From NCBI GenBank assembly GCA_030549495.1, contig JAUIRK010000087.1, forward strand, positions 534,366-598,365: DNA of 64,000 bases, given 5' to 3'. Source of the stretch: Nectonema munidae (Eukaryota; Nematomorpha; Nectonematoida; Nectonematidae). A program made the position numbers and the translations under genes. The notes beneath the pieces are model-generated. The model ran no database searches and was not told the DNA's origin. It saw only the letters and a list, made by a program, of their open reading frames with translations. Positions 1 to 13,400 of this stretch are shown piece after piece. Within the stretch, counting starts at the first letter, position 1. Every line of letters starts with the position of its first letter.

Positions 1-1250
1 TGGTGGAAAGTAGTTGCAAACCAGTTTGCATCGTGAATGCATCCATTTCACCAAATGAATCTTTTTACTTTCAATTTGAAAATAATAGGTATCCCCATTT
101 TGAAATTAATTTTTTTTCCAATTGCCAAGAAGATTTTTACGATTTACACGTAAAATTCGAGAAGCGCGAATACCCCTTTCCTGTAAATGAAACATAAATC
201 AATTGACGAAAAAATTGTCAGGGTATAAGTGGCACCCTGAATCCTCAACGTAAACTAAGATGAAAAATATATTATTAGTACTAGTTTGAGAAAACTTCTG
301 TATCATGTTTATTAGTAGTGTTAGATAAAATTCTTACTGCCTCTTTATCATGCCTGATCAAAAAGTTTTCATTAAAAATCTCTAAAGTAAATTTGAACGC
401 AAAATTCCTTGCGAGTTTTGCGAAGCCCCAGTGTTTTTAAAACTTACTTCTTTTTCCACACTACCGATTCAAAATGTATACAAAACCAGAAATTCCAGCC
501 AATGCCCAACTTTTTAACCCTAACCCTAATGAGTTCAGCCTTAACATACTGTGTTTCAGTTATATTGCGACCTTTAAATTTTGCCATCCTTCTTTCTATA
601 CCTATTTTTTTTCTGGGTACATAGTATCTTCATAAGCAGAGTTATAATGATTGAATATACTGCATTTTTTTCCTCCATCTCCTTTATCAAAGCTATCATC
701 GCTAATTCTTATTTTCATGAATCCAATAAAAGGCAGAAGTGAAGCTATGCAGTGAACAGAAAGGTCTCTGGCTCTTTTGACAAATAATAATCTCTGAGTT
801 TTGGTAAAGTATGATATGCCATTATTAAATGTATATACCCAAAAAAGCACACATTTTCGAAAATGAATTTCAAATAACACCCCTTTTCAATCGCATATAC
901 GTTATTTTGAGGAAGCTAACCAAATATTCAAAATTACTTACAACATTGAACAGCTCATAAGGTTCGTGAGCATTTGTAGACTGCATGCATAAGCGTTTCC
1001 ATTTTAGGTTTAAGCGTTCCGTATGAAAAAGGTGAAAAATATAGTAGGCAATACATTCATTTCTTTTTTGACGGTTTAAATTCCTCACAATTCCTACTTG
1101 TGTTGCTATCAAAAAGTAAAAAAGAGTCTGGGTCATTTTCATCTTCAATGGCTTTTTCAAACACATTTTTATCCGCCTGGTCAATGATACCTGTGTCATT
1201 ATTGGAGTTTTAAGGTAATATAACTGTCATCATTCGTAAAAAACTCTTTT
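1..1250 (-). pseudogene. piggyBac-type transposase fossil, cut by window start
   Basis: Read on the minus strand from about 1200 downward, several frames give a piggyBac (DDE_Tnp_1_7) order. First comes an acidic N-terminal stretch (about 1200-1085). Then LPKLRDYYLSKEPE (about 800-760) matches the family's LPxxxDYW block. YPEKKIGIERRMAKFKGR (about 625-570) matches the IDExMvxFkGR block. CHLYPDNFF with QERGIRASRILRVNRK (about 230-140) matches the tDNFFtS...TGTvRkNRk block, and LVKWM (about 40) matches the VKWxDk block. The catalytic aspartate context is degraded and several stops and frame changes are present, so it is a dead plain DNA transposon. The C-terminus lies beyond position 1. The small + strand reading frames here are shadows of it. 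I am confident of the family, less of the ends. Confidence 0.78.
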
Positions 1251-1377
1251 CTAGCTTCATAAATTTTTCTATCCATTATCAAAAATAAAGACAAATGTTC
1301 ACAAAGTTAAAACATGTGTGAATGAATACATGTAAACTATTGTAGGCAAAAACTGCTTCTTCTTTTTCACTTATACC

Positions 1378-1742
1378 ACAATGGGTCACTGAAGGCCAGA
1401 CAAAAAACGCCAGAGTTTAACAATTACTCATCCAATTTTGATTAATAACTCCCATGCCTTTGAACAACGCTCAAATTTATAGCTATATTTTTATATGATA
1501 ATTTTGGAAATAATTTATGCACAAGTGCTGCGAGGAATAGAACATCATAGTGTAAGCAAGATTTGTAAACAAAAGAGGCATAACGACAATGAATTCAACT
1601 CAACATATCACTACATCTACCCTTTTCTGTTCGCCTTCCCAAAATCTTTTTTTTTCCTCTAAGGCAGAATGAGTAGGCCACTGAAGGCCAGACCAAAAAT
1701 GTCAAAATTTGACAAAATTGCTCATCCAATTTTTTTCAACAA
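1378..1742. repeat. Diverged direct repeat pair
   Basis: Two stretches, about 1378-1452 and 1667-1742, share the word CACTGAAGGCCAGAC followed by an A-rich run, a TTTGACAA-like word and CTCATCCAATTTT. They look like two diverged copies of one dispersed noncoding repeat. No class can be assigned. Confidence 0.5.
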
Positions 1743-4267
1743 CTGGTTACTATTTTTATAAGCATTCATCTATTAATCAATCTTAGGCATGTCTTTATTT
1801 TAAATGACTTAAAAAAATTTATTCGCATTTTAAATTAACATATTTTTGTATGTGAGATCACAAAATTTTAGAAGCTAAATCATTTTCTATTTTATCATTA
1901 TAATCCTTTTAACAACAGTTTTTTTCGTTTATCAAAAATAAAATACAATTAAAAAATTTTCTTTTGAATGTATGTTTATTTATAGTGACCGATTATGTTT
2001 CAAAAGGTTAAAGAAGAAGTATCTAAATCCAGAAAGATTTTTGTTTTAAAAAAGGGACTTTTCAAATAATTTTACTTTTGATACTGGTACTTAAAGTGTT
2101 TTGGTTATTTTTAATCCACTAACCTTCATTTTTGTGGTTTGAGTCTTATATTCCATGATAGTTTGTCAAGTTTTTGCACAATAAAGCTGTTAACTTCTTA
2201 AACGTCCTTTTTAACAAAGATGATCAAGTATGAGATTTATCCGATACGGATTATATACAACTCTAGTTCTTTTATTCCACCCTAACTAAAATGGAACTAA
2301 AGTGAACCTTTTTTGCAGCAAGGTGAAGCTTTGCAATAGAAGTTTCAACAAAATGAAATGAAGTGCTTGTTTGAGGCTGCAAAAAGCCAGCAGTACCTTA
2401 TGCTGGATTTTGCGGGTTGGCTGAAATTACACTGGTTTATCGCTGCTGCTGCTGCGAAAGTGTAACAAAATTCTACACTTTTCCCTGAGAGTATTTGCTT
2501 TTATGGAAATACTACTCTCTAAGTTTAAACAAAGCTTTGTTTTGAACTGATAGATTATACTCATATAAAGATAGTATAATCTAGGGGCTAACAACAACAA
2601 CAAGTCCTTGTTTGCTAGCCAATGAAATTAAAACATAAACTTGATGACAATGTAAATATATAATGCTAAACCTTGGACAACTCTGCTTTTACTTGTATTC
2701 AACTGAATTTATGAACCAATCATAACGAAGTTTTATTTGGTCCTTCGTTTATACAAAATAGTACCTGAATATATCAAATCAAGTCTAATATAAAAGCAGG
2801 CAAAACTGTAAGAGCGATAGAAGAATGCTCTTTCTTCAACATTTATTATACCTTTGCTCAGTTTTACTAATTTATCGAAATGGATTTAACAATCATCATC
2901 ATTGCTTTGAAATAATAGACTTTCTTGTATGATCGTGTATTTCACACATCTACATTCTACACTATATCCCGTATTAATTTTAAGAGAGTATCGATTTTAT
3001 TGAAATAATTTCTTCAGTTTTGCCTGAATGCTAACAACAACTTTTCTGTTTCTATTGCTCGGTGTTTGTTTCGGCGATTCGCTGAAACCTCAGTAGTTTT
3101 AAATATCCTAAATGTAGCGGGAGACAACATGCCAAATAAAGGTACAGGCGCATTGGAGTGTTTTCATTGACAAGGGGCAATTGCACAGCTTGTGTCTAAC
3201 CATAATCAACAAGGCTTGGTGCTGGATCGAATCTGAGACCTTGCGGTGTCATCATCCCCTTTCAAAAAGAAAGAGCAATAAAAAATTTTTTAGAAACTTT
3301 TTTTCTCACCAACAATTAAAATTTGTAAATTTAAACTTAACACACCGCTATTTCATTTTGATAACGAATATATTTCAAACGCTACTGTGTTTATTATAGA
3401 TTGAATTTTTATAATGTTAGATTTAAAACAAAATTTATTTCTCATATCGGTGTTTAAAAATACAATATCATTGACGGTTTGGCTTTTTGAAGCTGATCTT
3501 CTTGCATAAATATGATGGCTAGAAAGGCCTAAGTTACGCTCGCTAGTAGCACTTGCTGCCATGATACATAAAACATTTGCGTAGGACATTTCCTTCAATA
3601 TAATGTAATGCATTGTATATGTAGGAAAAAGGTACTTTATCTAAAGAAAGAAATGCTTCCGAATATCCGAATCTTGCTCTTTTCAAAAGTCCGATATCCG
3701 GCTTTATTACTAGTAAAATAGATTTACTAGTGCTCGAAAATAGTTGAAACTTATTCATTGAATATTGAATATAAAACACTACTTTTTTGATTTCTTAATT
3801 AATATTTAAATGTAATCAATGAGAAAGATGGGGTCGGCGTTAGGAAATGGCATGTGAGGTTGGGGCAAGGAGGGGGGGGGGGGTGACTGAGTGTGATTAT
3901 GAGATACAAGAGAGATTTCTGGAGTTGTAAAGGCGAGGGAAAGGGTGAACCCTTTCAAAAAGGTGTTACACACGCATTACAAAAGCATAATATATGTATG
4001 TCGCGTTTCCTACTTCCCCACAAATTGTATTAATTTTGCTTTTTCCGTAACACTTCTAAATCTCAATTTATTGCTTCAGAAATCGTGTATAATACAAAAT
4101 AAAATTGTTCTCCTAGTAGGCTCTTTGATCCGAATAGCAATTTGCTTTCCTGATACTGCCACGATGTTTTAAAATAATTCATTGATTTTTTTGTTAATTT
4201 AATTACTCTTATTGCATCTTCTTTTGCGTCACTAGTTGTGTAATGCTTACATGACTTCTTTATTTAG
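1743..4267. other. Noncoding stretch upstream of visible SAP130-like exons
   Basis: No exon could be supported here. It is AT-rich with scattered GC-richer patches near 2300-2480 and 3100-3260. On the minus strand GATTCGATCC at 3224-3233 resembles a pol III box B, but I found no convincing box A, so at most it is a decayed SINE piece. A G-run lies near 3875. The part next to 4268 is presumably intron, because the first visible exon needs two upstream bases to complete a codon. Confidence 0.4.
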
Positions 4268-4446
4268 AATTGAAGAAGGTGTTTTCAATACTTTCCCCTG
4301 CAGTAATAACAACGTTAGCAGCAGTAATCAAACTTCAAATCCTTCTATACACAACATTAATCCACCTGATTTGCACCCCCACCACATTCGCTCCATGCAG
4401 ATTCAAGAAACTTCTACTCCAACCACGACCATTTCATTTAATCCAC
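4268..4446 (+). CDS. SAP130: SAP130-like exon 1 of visible set
   Basis: Acceptor tttatttag and donor gtaagc bound an open, GC-richer stretch. It encodes a Ser/Asn/Pro/Thr-rich low-complexity segment with a His-Pro patch (HPHHIRSMQIQETSTPTTT). It starts with one base that completes an upstream codon and ends with one base passed to the exon at 5956. SAP130 proteins are Ser/Thr/Pro-rich before the conserved C-terminus, which fits, but this exon has no diagnostic motif of its own. Confidence 0.6.
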
Positions 4447-7400
4447 GTAAGCAATCCTTCTCTTTAATTCTTTTTTCACGGGCACATTCACTACCTAACC
4501 GCTTCGGTAAGCAGCAGCCGTAGCGTTTCGTTCTTACTATATTATGTAATTAATGATGTATCTACAATTTTTATCATAATTGGCTATTTGTCTTGTTATT
4601 AAATTTTCTCAAAAACTATTTTTACTTTTTTTAACTTTATAAATAAAATAAATAACTAAAATGTTTTTAGATGATATTGAATTTTAAATTAATACTTTTT
4701 CTAAAGTTGTAACATTTCAGACTTTATTAAGGCGTGTCACCCCTGTCATTGCACTGAATTTTCTTGTTACCCTAGAAATCGAATTCGCGAAGATGTACTT
4801 CTCGATTTTTTTTATTTTTCTGCCAAATGTATTCAAGAGAAGTCTTTGCTGCTTGCAATCCTAGTTAAACTGAGTTTTAATTCAAGGAATTATTTGGATT
4901 CCATCACGTGAAGCTATACTCACAGCTATTTTTGATTTTGATAATGATACCTGGAAAGTATTTATCCTACATTATCTTTAAAGATATAAAGAATGGCTTC
5001 TTCAATTCGACATGATTTTTTGACCGATTCCGATTACCTTACAAAATGCCTATATCAATCGATACATGAATAAATTACGAGTAGTGTGTGTGTGTGTGTG
5101 TGATTTCAAACTGGCAGGCATAAATTAAAAAAAAGCTACTAAATGCTTCAAAAGAATGTAGTGTGTATGATGGATGTTTGAACTTGCGTATGTGATGTTC
5201 GTGTCCTGTTGCATCTAAGCGATGATTGTATGAATATAAAAACGTTCACAGAAATATTTGAACGAAATGAAAGCGTCATTTTACTCTATCTCTTCGACTC
5301 AAGAAATTGGCGAATAATGCAGAAAGTGTAGATACCGATTAAACACAAATAAGTCGAAGCGATCTAATCGGCACAACACTAGTAGTGATAAAGGATTATG
5401 GCGAATTATTAGATTGTTAGATGCCACCTCATCATGTTTGACTAAAAATATAATTAAACTATTTTCCAAATATATAAGTTTTTGAGTAGTCACCTGTAGC
5501 ACTTTAAAATTGGACTAAAAATAAATCATCTCAAATATACATTTCTACTGATCTTTAAAAGTTTTATTATTTTTGCTGTTGGAGTGTTATACATGTTAAC
5601 ACAAGTTTTTTAGTGAAGGTATATGCCCTTGGCATATTTTTTATGGTGATCATAAAGAAATAAGTGTATAATTTCATTTTTAAAATTGAAATTTTTTAAT
5701 TTTGTTGGCTCTGGCAATTTAGTAAAAACAAATAACGATTATATCTAACCGAAATTAATTATCTTACCTAGCTTTAATTAATTCATTTTCTAACTTAACA
5801 TTATCCACCCTCCCTTACCCATAAGCGCAAATTTTTTTTTAGTTACGCACCCCTTTTTAAACCTAATTTTAAACCTTTTTGGAAATTTTAATTCAATAAC
5901 AATATCCTGCAAGTTAGTGCAATTTTATTTACAGAAATTTTTATACAATCTCCAGAAGCTTCTCCCAGAAAAAAGCCTCGAAAGCAGAATTTATCAATTT
6001 TACGCCAGAATCAGTCCAACATCATCGACCAAAGTGGTGCGATAGCAAAAGCACTTAAAAGTCACACTTTCTCTATCACCGATAATAATGGAAATAGGCA
6101 ATACCCTAAGTGCAATGACGACAATAGAAGCAAATCTCATTTAGCTAACGTTGCTGCAAACAACACAAGCGATGCTGATTCTTCGTGCGATGATGACACG
6201 AATCCTGAGCGCAGTGGTAATGAAATGGGAAGCGAGCCATTTCCTGATTCAAGCCCGGAAAAAGAACGCACTGAAAGATCGCTACAAGATCGAAGATCGA
6301 AGCACAGAGGCAACGTTCCGCCGTCTACCGCAATCATTTCCCCGTCTCTCTCCTCTGTTAAGGGAAGTAAACGCAAATGTAAACTTTTAAGCCAATGCTT
6401 GCAACCTCATTTCGTATTAGTGACAAGGCCCCTAATTGTAGTTTTATATTCGATTTGTTTGTAGGAAACTTTTCTGATAGTCCAGCCTTTTCGATACTTT
6501 TGCCTAAACCCCTACCCTCTTTCTATCTTGAAAAATGTTTCATTACACGATTGATACCAATAAACCATTCAGTATGTATGGAAGCAAAAATATTGAGAAT
6601 TTAATCAATTTTCCTGTACAAGGGTATTTTAATTTGAATTGTTATACTTCTAAGTGAATTCAATGCTTCTCAAACGTTGTCTTAACCACATTTTTTTCTT
6701 TATCAAATATTTTTATGACTATTGTCATTCATAGACTTTTTAGAATATTAGTTTTGCCGCCTTTCATTGCGTAGTGAAAGATTAAATGCTATAAAAATTC
6801 GTATCTCTCTTATTTAATAAGACAAGCTTCCAACATACTTAACCCTCATTTATGGTTTTCGATACCTTATGGGTACAAAAGCGAGTGAACCACCTAACTA
6901 TTTTTTCACTTGTTAGGTTTTGCAGTTTGTAAGAATCCTTTAAAATTTATTGTTTTAACTCTTCATGCACAATGGGACAACGCTGATATCGGATAAAATA
7001 AAATAACCTGTTTTAAGTTGTATAAAAAAAAATTACATGAGAAAATTTAGAAGTGTTTCCCAAACTTTTAATATTAAAGTATAATATCTGTTTTAAAGAA
7101 AAGGATTATGCGCCAAACTAACTAAACGATATTATTTTAAAAACAGCCCATCAGACGATATTACTTTAAATAAACACCCCTCCCTTATCTGTATTATAAT
7201 AGCCTAGCGTCTATACGTGCGTGTGTTTGTCGCTGGAAGCATTCTGATTTGTTGAAATATAATTATTGACATAAATGTCTCTCATTACTTAAAATTTGTT
7301 TACAACACTGAATCCAAAGTATTTTGGTTCTATTCCTAATGCTGGGTAAATAATAATTAAACTTTTTGATATCCAAAATTAATACTTATTAATCTTAGCT

Positions 7401-10400
7401 TTTCACTCCGTTCCCTAAGAATTTCAAAACTCCTTTGAAGCCGCTACTGCCAACTTTGGGAACCATGTTTAACCTTTGAAGCCCATTGTGACATCGCTGG
7501 ACCATGAAAGGAGAATCACCTGCTTTAGGTGTATAACTTTTGATCGAAAAAAGTACACGCTTAGTCCTAAAAATTCAAGTTCTTAAAGGGTTTAACGACG
7601 AAAGATGAGCAAGGATACAGATTTATTAGCTTTAGGAGATAACACCTTTCAGTTGTTGAAAAGACGCTTTTATATCTTATATACATTGAATGCATTTTAG
7701 TGAGAAGTCCCCAAGGGAAGCGCAAAAAATTATCCTCTGGCACCACCAACTCTTCTTCACTCTCTACCACAAGCAAAGTGAGAAAATCAATGAAGCCTCT
7801 GCCGAAGAAGATTTTAACGTTGAAGCGAAGTCAACGAATCAAGAAGAAAGTCAGTAGCAGTAGCAGCAGCAACGATAACGTGTCCTATCCCAGCGTCAAA
7901 GAAAGCGCTCACCGGTCAGCATTGAATGCTGATGAGTATGACGACCAAGAAGATGAGGACGAGCCCCTTTCTTTGCGTGCAAATGAATTTCACGAAAAAG
8001 GCGCCATGAATTTTCCAACTTCACCAGGTATTGAAACTTTGAACTTTGTGTCATCCAAGATAACTTGTAAAGTAAGAAATTTTCGCTAGAATTTGAATTC
8101 ACCAAATTAATTTGGATATTAAATGCTCAGCAAACAAAAAGGTAAATTTTTTAGGCGAGCTATCTCAATTTCTTTTAAATGTTTATTCACTCAATTATCT
8201 TTAAAACATAATTCGAGAATGTGAAAGTACTCTACAGTATTCCCTTTCATGCATTGCTTTTCAAAAATTAAGCAGACAATGAAGTTGAATAGAAATTACT
8301 AAAGTCTGCTTTGTTTTTATTTTGTTGGTCATTCGTGATCCATTATGTCGGAAATGTTTTTATCCTTTTCAGACGGACTAGGACACCGTTGTCCTATAAA
8401 AAATCATTGGAAAAAATAAGCAGAAGATTCGTTTTAAAAAACTTCGATCTGAAAGGATTATGCGCCAAAATATGAAAATTTCGAATTTTGATATTGCATA
8501 AAATTCGCTCAAATATATATGTACTTTCTTGCAACGCCGTCTTAAACTTTATTAATATTACTGATTTTATATAATAATAATAATAATAATGGGTGTCAAA
8601 AGTTACCTAGTTGCTATATAGCTAAAAAATGTATAATATCTGTTTTAAAAAATTTAAGAATAAATATCGTCTATTTTTTAAATTTAAATTATTTTGCTAC
8701 TCAATGAAAGAGGCAATTCAGAAAGGAGACTTCCAAAAATAGTAAAATGCATATAAAATACATGTATGAATGACTTTACGCATTGTATATAAAAATTAAG
8801 CGATAAAATTGTCGCCTAGGTTAATATAGAAGGAATAAGGCTGAAAAAGCATTAAAAAACGCGAAATTATATGAAAAAAATAATAGTAATCGCTTGGTCT
8901 TTTTTTATTATATATAACGCATGTTGAAGGATTTTTAATTTAAATCAATTTTTTCCTTTAAACAAAATACTCATTTTGTTATCATTTAATAACTTTAATC
9001 ACTTTGAATATGTGTCATTATTTATTGAATGAATAAACTCATATCAGCTATTTTATTTTGGTTAAAAAATTTAATTGTAGGGGCGCACATTTTCAATTTG
9101 ATGGGGGTGCAGGGTTTGTTGATTTCCAAACTAAAATATATGAATTGTGTTAATCCTTGTTAGCAATCTGTTAGTCAATCTTTAGCACAAATAGCATAAC
9201 TTGTTTGCTTAATATCCTAGAAGAGTCTTTTGTCGATGCAGATGGAGTGAAGTGGTGTTCTATGCATCGCCGACCATTCATATCCAACTTACTTAACTTT
9301 TATCACGCTTCCTGGAGTACGAAACCCTCAAATCACTTCCTCAGTCCAGAAGATGTAAAAGCCTTTTCTAAAAATTCTATCAGCAGCAGCGGCATCTTTA
9401 ACTCCAACAATTATCCTCATTCACGCATTTCCTCATCCCACAATTCCTCCTTCTCCAAAAAAAGCGCTCCCTTTTCAAATGCAAAGTTCGCCAAAAACAA
9501 GAACACCTTTCTATGCCTGATCAATAACTCTTCTAAGCTAAGGATGCTCGCATCCCAGTTCAATCAATTTGTAAGTTTTCTAACCACGAATCTATGACCT
9601 GGTGCATTCAAACACAAACGTTTTCACCTCACCCCTTTTCTTTCTTTGAATGAAGTATCGATCTTTTATATTTGTTTGCTTTGCATCTTATTTAAAATAG
9701 TCATTTTTATAAGTAGTTACCTGAAGTAACGTAGCCAAATAGGGCACTACGATATATTCCTACCCACTAACTCTGTCTGAATTTAAAGTAACAAATGCTT
9801 TTTATAACAACTTTATTCTCTGCCTATCTTTCTATTTCTTTGTCATTTAAGATTTTTATCAAGGTTTATATTTCTCAGTCCACTCTACTGATATTTTTTG
9901 TTATAAATTTACTTTCTTGTTACTTGGTCGCCACTACCAAAAATATCAAGAATCTTTCTACATTTTTTATTTCTTTAGTATTGTAAGAATAAGCATATTG
10001 TTGTCAAAAACAAATTCATTATTTCATTTTTTACTTTATAAATTTTAATTTTTTTTTGGTGAGGCTTGTAACATAGATGGAGGGGCCCGGCTCCAAGCAT
10101 GGCTATGGAAATGCGAATTACCCTTTAAAAGTCCATTTATCTTCATTAATAATAACCGCCTAGTTATCATGATTTTTCTTGTTAAACTTTGTTTCAACGG
10201 ACAAATCATTTACTAACGAATGACTTGTATTTCATTGAGAAAACAAATGATATGAGGGTAACAAAACTTGATTTATCTGTCAAAAGTTGAAAATATATTG
10301 TACCTCCGAATTCTTTTGTTGAGAACAATCGCGATTTATGTGTTTGTGTTTTCAAATGTTGTGTCAGTTGAGCTTTGCTTTATCTTTTTGTTGGCTCCTG

Positions 10401-13400
10401 CAATTTAATTAAAACTTATTTTATTTAAAAATTTAATTTATTGCATGCAACTTGTTATCTCCATTCATTAAGGTTTTGGTTTACTTATCTAAGTGAGATT
10501 GTTTGAATTTTTTGTAGTTGACTATCAAAAAAGAACATTTTTAAGACCAAGCAAATTTTCTTATAAAAAGTAAATAAATTCTTACAATCTGTTCTTTATT
10601 TAAATATTACCAATGATTTACACACATGAATGCCGGTATAAAATGCTTAAAAATTATGAAGAGACGTCTCACGTCTTCATACTCTTTAGGATTTGGAAGA
10701 TGTACCACTAGTTTCTGTGTAATGCGAGTTTAATTCATTGTAAAAAGTAAAAAAAAGTCTTGACTTCTAAACCTGGTATATTTTATAACTATTGGTTCAA
10801 GGCAGCAAAATCATTTCTCTTCAGACATGCGGCATGCCCCTGTTCCGTGGATGTCAACGCGGTTCAAGAGCAGGTTCTAAGCTCTCTCTAGTGCAATCTA
10901 AAAGGAGCTCCTCATTTAGTGTGCGACCATTTTATATTCAAATGCATTCATTTGAAATTATTTTCAGAGTTTGAATGAAGTTTGCACAGAAAATCATCTA
11001 GAAGATTTAAATGCCATCTTAGCAACAGCATCATCATCTCTCAACCTTTTACATCGAGAGGAGGAAGAAAAGGATATGAAAGCGACATGCAATGATATCA
11101 TAGATAAAATTTTGGTAAGTTTTTTCGAACACTTTTATCTCATGGGTAGCAGGTTGAACGTGTTCCAATCCTCATCCACACACACATTTCCAAATGTGTT
11201 TGCATTGAAATGTGCCAAATAGGGATGTCAACTGTCAAGACTTTTCAGATCACGGTCCACCTGCCAGATCTTAAAATTGAAATTGTCCTGACCTAACTGT
11301 CCAAAACTGCCTTGTTTATATATTATAGAGTTAATTTGAATTTTAAGACTTTTACGTTCAAGTGAAAACGTGTTATTTTCTAAAAAACAAATTTGAATGC
11401 GATTATCTTTTATAGGAAATATTTTCAAAAAGTTTATTTCATTAATACGCTGTAATAGTTATTATGTTTACAGCGGCTTCATTCGTTACTCTAGAATGAT
11501 TTGCTGCATGAACTTTTATTTTAGATTCTTCATCCCAAAAGTTAATGTTATAAAAGACGTTCGTGCTATTCATTGCCATACACTACAATTAGATGAAATA
11601 TCAGTTTTCATTTTCCTTCTAACTTCATCCGCCAATTTGATTACATTTACTTTATTTGTGTTTCTTGGAGGCGTTTTCACTTTTCCATTACTGGAAGGAG
11701 CAAATGTTACGATGTTTGTAACTCTTGATCTTCAGCGATGCTAAAAGGTCGTAAAGCGGTTCCAGTCCAACGTGCTATTAATTTATCAAATTTAGCTTGA
11801 TCCAAAATCCTTTCGCTTTTTAATATCTTTTTCTTTTGCAAAAACAAGTTTGCATTGTGTTAAGCTTTCTCTTTGTAGACTTGTTTTTATCAACTAAGTA
11901 AGAATCAACCAAATCCTTATCAAACTTGTCCATGTGTCGTTTCACGCCTTTGGTATTTTTAAAATGATCACAATGTACAATAAACGCCTAAAAATTCGAA
12001 AGCTTTCCCATTTTTCTTTTTAAAATTTCGTGCAATAGGTTTGATACGTTGGCAAAATTCAGGATTTCTAACTCTAGTAGCAGCAAAGAGATTTACTTCA
12101 GCTATGTTTGAATAATCAAATGGGGTTTGTTCTTGTGCGGCGATTTTAAATTTATGGAAGATAAAAAAAAATTATTTTTGCAAACTTGCCTCATCAGTTG
12201 TGGTTGATTTGAAAGACTAGAAAATTTCGACAAAATTACACCGTGGTAAAGATAAAGATGAGTGTGCTACAGTATTTATATGCAAGCGTGTTCTATGCCG
12301 ACAGCATACACCTAATTACAATGATATATTACATCAGTATATAAAGATTTTAAGTTTGTGTGCAAGCATAAATTGGATAGTTGTTTTATAAAAACTTGGC
12401 ATGACTGTGCGCGGACATGATATTTGACAGTTTAAAATAACTGACAGTTGACATCCCAAGTGCCAACCCACCACGATATTACAGCCCTGAGAAAACCTTT
12501 GCCATCGTTGTAATATTAAAGTACAAAATACCCCAAAGATAAATCATCCGTTCTATAAGTTCCTGTGATAGAATTGTCCTTTAAAAACATACTAACTTCT
12601 ACACGTTGAAGATGTAGTAATAAAATTTCTTTAACCCATTAAGTCTCAATGCTCCCATTTGGGAACATAAGTAATTTCATCTTCGTCTGCTTTTTTCAAT
12701 GACTTTGAATATAAAACGTCTGCGTTTTTTAGATATCGTCTGATTTCTATGGTACTTAATGGGTTAAAACAAAATAGTTGAGCATATTTTATGTAAAAAT
12801 TAGGGTTTAAAAAGCTACTATATTTCTTTCTCCTTGTTTCAGTAGCTAGATCAGCAATAATTTGATTTATTTGAACATTTGGAAAGTTTTTCGTACGAGG
12901 AAACTCATAAACTTCCAGATGACTTGATAAGAAGCTATTTTAAAATGATATAAAGTGCCGCTGCCATGCTTCGACTGTACTATTTCTACTATGGAGTTCA
13001 TTGCTTGTTCTTGCGTGCATATTCAAAACAATATCTAGCATGGCCCTTCGATATAAAAATCTTTAAAGTAATCCAAACTCGACATGCTTCTTCTCAAGAT
13101 CTTAGAAAGCTCCCTGAACATCAGGGGCCTGCTAATGCTTTTGAAAGTCAAACTTCTGTATTTTCCTTTTTGGACCAGTTTCTGGAAACTGCACAGATAA
13201 GTATTCGTGGTTGTTCTTTAAAATTTATTATAACACCCCCAGGAAAACAACTTGTCAGTTGTAAGCTGTTTGCTATTTGGCAATACGGCATAGATGTAGG
13301 TATAGCATCGTGATCTACCAGGGCATATCGTACACAATTTGTAAAAATTGCGGGAACTGCTTTAATTATTATTCTATCCATACACCAGTCAGGAGAATTT

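Larger units (their letters stand above)
5700..10500. repeat. Dispersed short noncoding repeats in SAP130-like introns
   Basis: Several words recur in these introns. TTTTGTTGGCTC...GCAATTTA with a following AAAAC occurs near 5701 and 10387. GGATTATGCGCCAAA occurs at about 7103 and 8455. GTATAATATCTGTTTTAAA occurs at about 7079 and 8631. A further word, CTGGAAGCATTCTGATT, near 7235 recurs with two changes near 21797. They suggest old copies of one or more unclassified repeats. Apart from the exons and these words, I see no other gene in the introns here. Confidence 0.4.

Noticed and set aside
3-197. Plus-strand frame of 64 codons with a protein-like look
   Set aside because: The minus strand of the same interval reads as piggyBac blocks (PDNFF, RGIRASRILRVNRK, LVKWM), so the plus frame is a shadow.
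510-535. TTAACCCTAACCCTAA, telomere-like
   Set aside because: Only two units, lying inside the piggyBac fossil and not next to any other telomeric sequence. Similarly short words near 43615 were also dismissed.
9795-9986. Hydrophobic 63-codon frame in a SAP130-like intron
   Set aside because: T-rich intronic sequence often gives such frames. It has no exon borders and breaks no phase if skipped.
10650-10690. Palindromic AGACGTCTCACGTCTT
   Set aside because: Short and isolated, with no flanking repeats or hairpin-terminator context in a eukaryotic intron.
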